64,000 nucleotides of DNA, taken from RUG14219 sp045538535 (GTDB taxonomy: Bacteria; Cyanobacteriota; Vampirovibrionia; Gastranaerophilales; Gastranaerophilaceae). The stretch lies in contig JAZSRN010000053.1 of assembly GCA_045538535.1 (NCBI GenBank), positions 1 to 64,000 on the forward strand, read 5' to 3'. The position numbers and the translations under genes are program-made. A model generated the notes under the pieces. That model was not told where the DNA came from. It did no database searches and saw nothing but the letters and a program-made list of their open reading frames with translations. The stretch's first letter is position 1, and every line of letters starts with the position of its first letter. Below are positions 60,453-64,000 of the stretch, piece after piece.

Positions 60453-60788
60453 TTATAAGTTCAAACCTGGAATATTTATACCACCAGTTACAGCTTTCAT
60501 TTTTGTTTCCATTTCTTTTGTAGCTTTATCACTGGCTTGTTTTATAGCAGAAGAAATGATATCTTCAAGCATTTCAATAGACTCAGCATCAACTGCAGAA
60601 GGATTTTCCGGATTGATTGCTTCAGCGCTCAATTTGATAGCCTTAAATTTACCCTGACCGTCACAAGTAACTTTTACTGCACCACCAGCTGATTCACCAA
60701 CAATTTCAGTTTCAGCTAGTTGTTTTTGAGTATCTTTCAATCTTGCTTGCAATGTTTGAGCTTGCTTCATCATCTGCATAATATTCAT
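60453..60788 (-). CDS. ybaB: YbaB/EbfC-family nucleoid-associated protein
   Basis: A small dimeric DNA-binding protein. The start MNIMQMMKQAQTLQARLKDTQ is followed by EIVGESAGGAVKVTCDGQGK and LEDIISSAIKQASDKATKEM, all characteristic of the family. At 111 aa the length is normal. AAGGAG is at good spacing. It is followed by recR, as in many bacteria. Probably affects recombination and nucleoid structure. Confidence 0.93.
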   Translation of the reverse strand: MNIMQMMKQAQTLQARLKDTQKQLAETEIVGESAGGAVKVTCDGQGKFKAIKLSAEAINPENPSAVDAESIEMLEDIISSAIKQASDKATKEMETKMKAVTGGINIPGLNL

Positions 60789-60874
60789 AGCTTATTCTCC
60801 TTAATTTATACACATATCCATGCGAAAACACTTAACATTTCGCTTTTTTAACAATTTTATTATACAATAAAAAT

Positions 60875-61663
60875 ATGCAAAAATGTACTTATGTATCAGA
60901 ATCTTTAAAAAACGGACGCCTTATGCGCTGGACGTTCATGCCGTTAAAGGTATATATTGCACCTATGAAGTTTTATTCAAAACAAGGTCAAGATTACAAA
61001 TATAACGGACTTGTACGACGCGCACTTCAAGAATGGGAACAAGCTACAAAGGGCAAAGTTCGCTTTAAAGTTGTGCCTACATTGTTAGAATCAAATGTCA
61101 ACATAGATTGGAAAAGAGTTGAACGCAAAGCTCTCGGCTGTTGCTATTTTAGCTATGACCCATCAAACCGACTTTATGGAGCAGAAGTCTCAATCGGACT
61201 GACTGACGGCCTTATACACAAGGATTATATGAGTGAAGACGAAGTTTATCATACAATTTTGCACGAAATAGGGCACGCTATAGGGTTAGGCCATAGCCCC
61301 TTTAAAGAAGACATAATGTACACCCCGCATCAAAAAGGTATTACAAAAGTTTCGGCCGGCGATGTGCGTACCATAAATTGGCTTTATACGTTCCCACAAG
61401 GTTATTCTACTCAAGAAATAGCATCAAAATACGGCGTCGGGGCCTCAGATTTAGACGAGCTTGTACTAAAAATTTTAAACAAACAATCAAATTCCGAATT
61501 TGAAAAAGTAAAACAGAATATTAAACCTCAAAATCGAGACTTGCTTGAAGAATCAGAGAGCATTGCTAACTTACGCAAATATCACCTTGCACTACAAAAT
61601 GTCAAAATCTCAGAAGACATGACAAAATTTTTCAAAACCCAACAACAAAACAAAAACAAGTAA
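60875..61663 (+). CDS. Matrixin-like zinc metalloprotease, 262 aa
   Basis: A metzincin protease domain with zinc motif HEIGHAIGLGH (H130, H134, H140; catalytic E131) and a Met-turn EDIMYTP (M148), preceded by LQEWEQATKGKVRFKVV as in M10A peptidases. There is no signal peptide and no propeptide cysteine switch in the visible N-terminus (MQKCTYVSES has one Cys at position 4). It is either cytoplasmic or exported by another route. The C-terminal ~90 residues are helical. TACAAT lies 6-7 nt upstream of the ATG without a ribosome-binding site. Confidence 0.85.
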   Translation: MQKCTYVSESLKNGRLMRWTFMPLKVYIAPMKFYSKQGQDYKYNGLVRRALQEWEQATKGKVRFKVVPTLLESNVNIDWKRVERKALGCCYFSYDPSNRLYGAEVSIGLTDGLIHKDYMSEDEVYHTILHEIGHAIGLGHSPFKEDIMYTPHQKGITKVSAGDVRTINWLYTFPQGYSTQEIASKYGVGASDLDELVLKILNKQSNSEFEKVKQNIKPQNRDLLEESESIANLRKYHLALQNVKISEDMTKFFKTQQQNKNK

Positions 61664-61675
61664 ATGCACAATTCT

Positions 61676-62095
61676 TTAATTTCTTTTTCTACCGGTATTT
61701 ATATCTATAATTTCTGAAACATAAGGCAAATAACTGTATTTACCCATAAATGACGTAATCGCAAGATAAGTCAACAACCCATAAACTAAAATCTGAATTA
61801 TAGAATACCCAAACAATAACGGCATATTTAGGTAGAATGTAATCTGTGCTGTCAATGCATTTATAAATGGTATATAGGCCAAAATATCACAAATAAAATG
61901 TAGTAAATATGACAACAAAACAAATGCTATCGAAATAAATATAGATTGAAAAATGTGATATTGCATAAATGGTCTCAAGTTAGCTTTAGTGAACAACCCC
62001 AACAACAACCAAATAAATCCGACCATACCCATTGTATAGTAACTTAAAGCCGCAACAATTCTTTCAATCATATAAACTTTATTTTTATCAGCCAT
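61676..62095 (-). CDS. Tic20-like four-helix membrane protein
   Basis: Four membrane segments in 139 aa. The order RPFMQYHIFQSIFISIAFVL, the central hydrophobic pair, and the closing FMGKYSYLPYVSEII match the Tic20/YCF60 family of cyanobacteria and chloroplasts (their usual form has FxRFNxxQAxLLDI and GxYPxIPVISxA). In plants Tic20 is part of the inner-envelope protein import machinery; the bacterial role is not established. Such a protein supports membership in the cyanobacterial lineage. It overlaps the TPR gene by 8 nt and is likely made with it. Confidence 0.65.
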   Translation of the reverse strand: MADKNKVYMIERIVAALSYYTMGMVGFIWLLLGLFTKANLRPFMQYHIFQSIFISIAFVLLSYLLHFICDILAYIPFINALTAQITFYLNMPLLFGYSIIQILVYGLLTYLAITSFMGKYSYLPYVSEIIDINTGRKRN

Positions 62096-63161
62096 TAATT
62101 TTGTCTAATTCTCCGCTACGTTTTTTATCAATATATTCTTCTAATATTTGCATATAAACCAACTTAAATTCATCATTTTCAGGCTCAATATTCATAGACG
62201 CTCTATAAGCCGCAATAGAATTTTCAATCTCACCTTTTAGATAATGTGCATTTCCTAAAAGCATATACGTTTGCGCATCATTTGGTTTTGCATGAAGAAC
62301 TTTTTTATATAAATCCATTGCTGAATCAAGATGATTAAAATTAGTATAAAGATTTGCTAACAATACTTGAGCATTAGTTTCTTGAGGCGAAATTTCAATA
62401 GCTTTGTTGTACATTGCAACTGCCATATCATATTCTTCAAATTCTGAAAGTGATATTGCATAACAAATATACGCTTTATAATTATCACCTTCCATTTGTA
62501 GAGCTTTTTCATAATAAGCATAGGCATTTTCTTTATCTTTCATCAAGGTATATGTGTTACCTATACAAATTGCAACGATTTTATTGTCCGGATTTAACAC
62601 AAATACACGTTTGTACAAATCCAAGGCTGTTTCATAATCAAACAATTTAAAACAAACATTACCCATATCCACAAGAGCAGTTATATTCTCTGCATCAAGT
62701 GACAACGCTTTTTCATAATAAGCTTTCGATTCAATATAATCCTCATTATCATTATACAAAAGTGCAATAGCATTATAAATTTCCGGATTTGTAGAATTCA
62801 AATCAATTGCACGATTATAATAGAAAAGTGCTTTATCAAAATTTTTCCATTCAGCAAAAACATTGCCTATGTTATAATAAATCAAATAGTTTTTAGGGTT
62901 AATTTCAAGAGCACGATTATAATAAGAAAGAGATTTTCTGAAATCTTTTTCATAAAACCACATTGACCCCATACCGATAAGCGCACGCACATCGTTCGGA
63001 TGAATAGTCAAAAGACTTTCCAAAACCGACATTACTTTATCATAATTTTGCTCTTCCAAATATAACTCAGCCAAATTGTGATAATTTTCTGCATTTTGAG
63101 GGTCTTTTGCCATTAAAGTTATTGCTTCATTAATTTTTTGATTTAGCTCTTCTCTTTCCAT
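62088..63161 (-). CDS. Tetratricopeptide-repeat protein, 357 aa
   Basis: About ten consecutive 34-residue TPRs fill the protein: NYHNLAELYLEEQNYDKVM, ALIGMGSMWFYEKDFRKSL, IYYNIGNVFAEWKNFDKAL and so on. The W/Y/G/A/P pattern is clear in each. It has no signal peptide and no extra domain, so it is a cytoplasmic scaffold for protein contacts. It precedes the Tic20-like gene with an 8-nt overlap, so the two may act together. The first ATG is used. Confidence 0.9.
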   Translation of the reverse strand: MEREELNQKINEAITLMAKDPQNAENYHNLAELYLEEQNYDKVMSVLESLLTIHPNDVRALIGMGSMWFYEKDFRKSLSYYNRALEINPKNYLIYYNIGNVFAEWKNFDKALFYYNRAIDLNSTNPEIYNAIALLYNDNEDYIESKAYYEKALSLDAENITALVDMGNVCFKLFDYETALDLYKRVFVLNPDNKIVAICIGNTYTLMKDKENAYAYYEKALQMEGDNYKAYICYAISLSEFEEYDMAVAMYNKAIEISPQETNAQVLLANLYTNFNHLDSAMDLYKKVLHAKPNDAQTYMLLGNAHYLKGEIENSIAAYRASMNIEPENDEFKLVYMQILEEYIDKKRSGELDKING

Positions 63162-63239
63162 AAAAAATCCTTAAATTTACTACTTTAAATATTGTAACCA
63201 ATATTACTAAAACATGCAAAACTATTTAGAAATGTAAAA

Positions 63240-63638
63240 CTACTTCGCAAAATCTGCGAATTCTTTACTATTTTCTTTCCATTCATCTTCAGAAACTGAA
63301 AACGCATTGTTCCAAAATTTCTCAATAGCATAAGCTTCTCGTTCATCACGATGTAAAATATGCACAACAACATCGCCATAATCCAACAAATTCCAACGAT
63401 TTTTGGCATCGTTTTCCATTCGTACCGGCAAACGCGAAAAAATCTCTTTTATTTTTTCTCTTGTATTGGCCATCAAAGCTTTTACCTGAGGGGTTGAATC
63501 TCCCGTAACTATTACGAAATAATCAGCTAATGATGACACATTACTAATATTTAATATTGTAATATCTTTTCCTAATTTATCATCTAATGCCCTTGCAATA
63601 ACACAAGCAAGCTTTAATGATGAAATTTCTTCTGTCAT
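63240..63638 (-). CDS. rsfS: Ribosomal silencing factor RsfS
   Basis: Binds L14 of the 50S subunit and blocks subunit joining when nutrients are low. KDITILNISNVSSLADYFVIVTG and RWNLLDYGDVVVHILHRDEREAY are the family signature; the protein ends with a Phe/Trp-containing tail. At 132 aa the length is normal. It is followed by the TPR gene 78 nt later, with the partial gene at 63716 upstream on the same strand. Confidence 0.93.
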   Translation of the reverse strand: MTEEISSLKLACVIARALDDKLGKDITILNISNVSSLADYFVIVTGDSTPQVKALMANTREKIKEIFSRLPVRMENDAKNRWNLLDYGDVVVHILHRDEREAYAIEKFWNNAFSVSEDEWKENSKEFADFAK

Positions 63639-63715
63639 AGATTTTCCTTTTTTATTATACTTTCAAATCCATTATAGCATAAGAATATCATAATTATAAG
63701 TATCAAATCTTATAA

Positions 63716-64000
63716 TCAATTAAAAACTTTATCTCTAAGCCTTTTAAGCCCCGCTCCGTAAAAATATTTCAATTGTTCCGGAAAATTTTTCTCAATATCA
63801 ACCAAATACATATCATGTGCAATAAACGATTTCAAAAGGGTAACAATTTCAACATTTTTAGTAGTAATAAAGTTAGTTTCATCATTACGATTATAAACTT
63901 CTCCGAACATACAAACTTCATCATCGGCAACCATAAAAAGATATCGTTGCCCCAAATTCGCTGGCATAATTCGGGCTCCCGAATGCAAAAAAACCGTCCC
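63716..64000 (-). CDS. C-terminal part of a protein cut by the window end
   Basis: The minus-strand frame is open from 63716 to the edge without a stop, so this is the 3' part of a larger gene; the in-frame TTG at 63988 is not a likely start. The visible ~94 residues are SGARIMPANLGQRYLFMVADDEV, then MFGEVYNRNDETNFITTKN and DMYLVDIEKNFPEQLKYFYG. I do not recognise the family. It probably lies in the rsfS operon. Confidence 0.5.
   Translation of the reverse strand, partial: GTVFLHSGARIMPANLGQRYLFMVADDEVCMFGEVYNRNDETNFITTKNVEIVTLLKSFIAHDMYLVDIEKNFPEQLKYFYGAGLKRLRDKVFN

Overview
This is an AT-rich chromosomal segment from a Gram-negative-type bacterium. The sequence shows outer-membrane machinery (a TpsB/Omp85-type barrel and a Skp/OmpH chaperone), MurE with the DNPR motif of the meso-diaminopimelate-adding enzymes, and prepilins with the leader FTLAEVLITLGI. 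It also has a Tic20-like membrane protein, a PhoB/RpaB-like response regulator with its kinase, and a class II photolyase. No photosynthesis gene is present. I infer an uncultured, non-photosynthetic member of the cyanobacterial lineage (Melainabacteria/Vampirovibrionia, Gastranaerophilales-like, gut-type). This is an inference from gene style, not a database match.

Layout. 1-15 kb is housekeeping: a GNAT protein; an lspA-rluD-LapA-like operon; efp-accB-accC followed by a prepilin; a cell-wall amidase; then ftsI-murE-nagA-ilvD and a rubrerythrin. 15.7-25.4 kb holds an acyl-CoA synthetase, miaB, two response-regulator/histidine-kinase pairs, tadA and a secreted parvulin. 25.4-29.8 kb has a large membrane protein, a PHP-domain protein, a second prepilin, a small HTH regulator and a protein made of six exact 19-residue repeats. 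tRNA-Ala(TGC) is at 29.93 kb. 30.3-36 kb is the accessory part: dispersed non-coding repeats, two helically phased TTGCA arrays, lineage-type hypothetical proteins (one EF-hand-like, one with a concealed HExxH motif), and a two-gene membrane cassette bracketed by a truncated and an intact photolyase gene. 37-46 kb returns to core functions: an M48 protease with two YbjQ-like proteins, bioA-bioD, TpsB divergent from skp, a SEC-C protein and cdd. 46-60 kb mixes small secreted or Cys-rich proteins, surface-glycan glycosyltransferases in two clusters, two paralogous glycine-zipper membrane proteins, NAD-type isocitrate dehydrogenase and an orphan DppF-type ATPase. 60-64 kb carries ybaB-recR, a matrixin-like protease, the Tic20-like protein, a TPR protein, rsfS and a gene cut by the window edge.

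Two promoter-scale patterns cut across these regions. First, at least eight genes have a -10 hexamer ending 6-7 nt before the ATG with no Shine-Dalgarno, so their mRNAs are probably leaderless. Second, three genes for large hydrophobic proteins share GGCAAT-N18-TTTATA upstream, which looks like an uncharacterised promoter class. These, the phased TTGCA arrays and the photolyase duplication are the most unusual things in the window.
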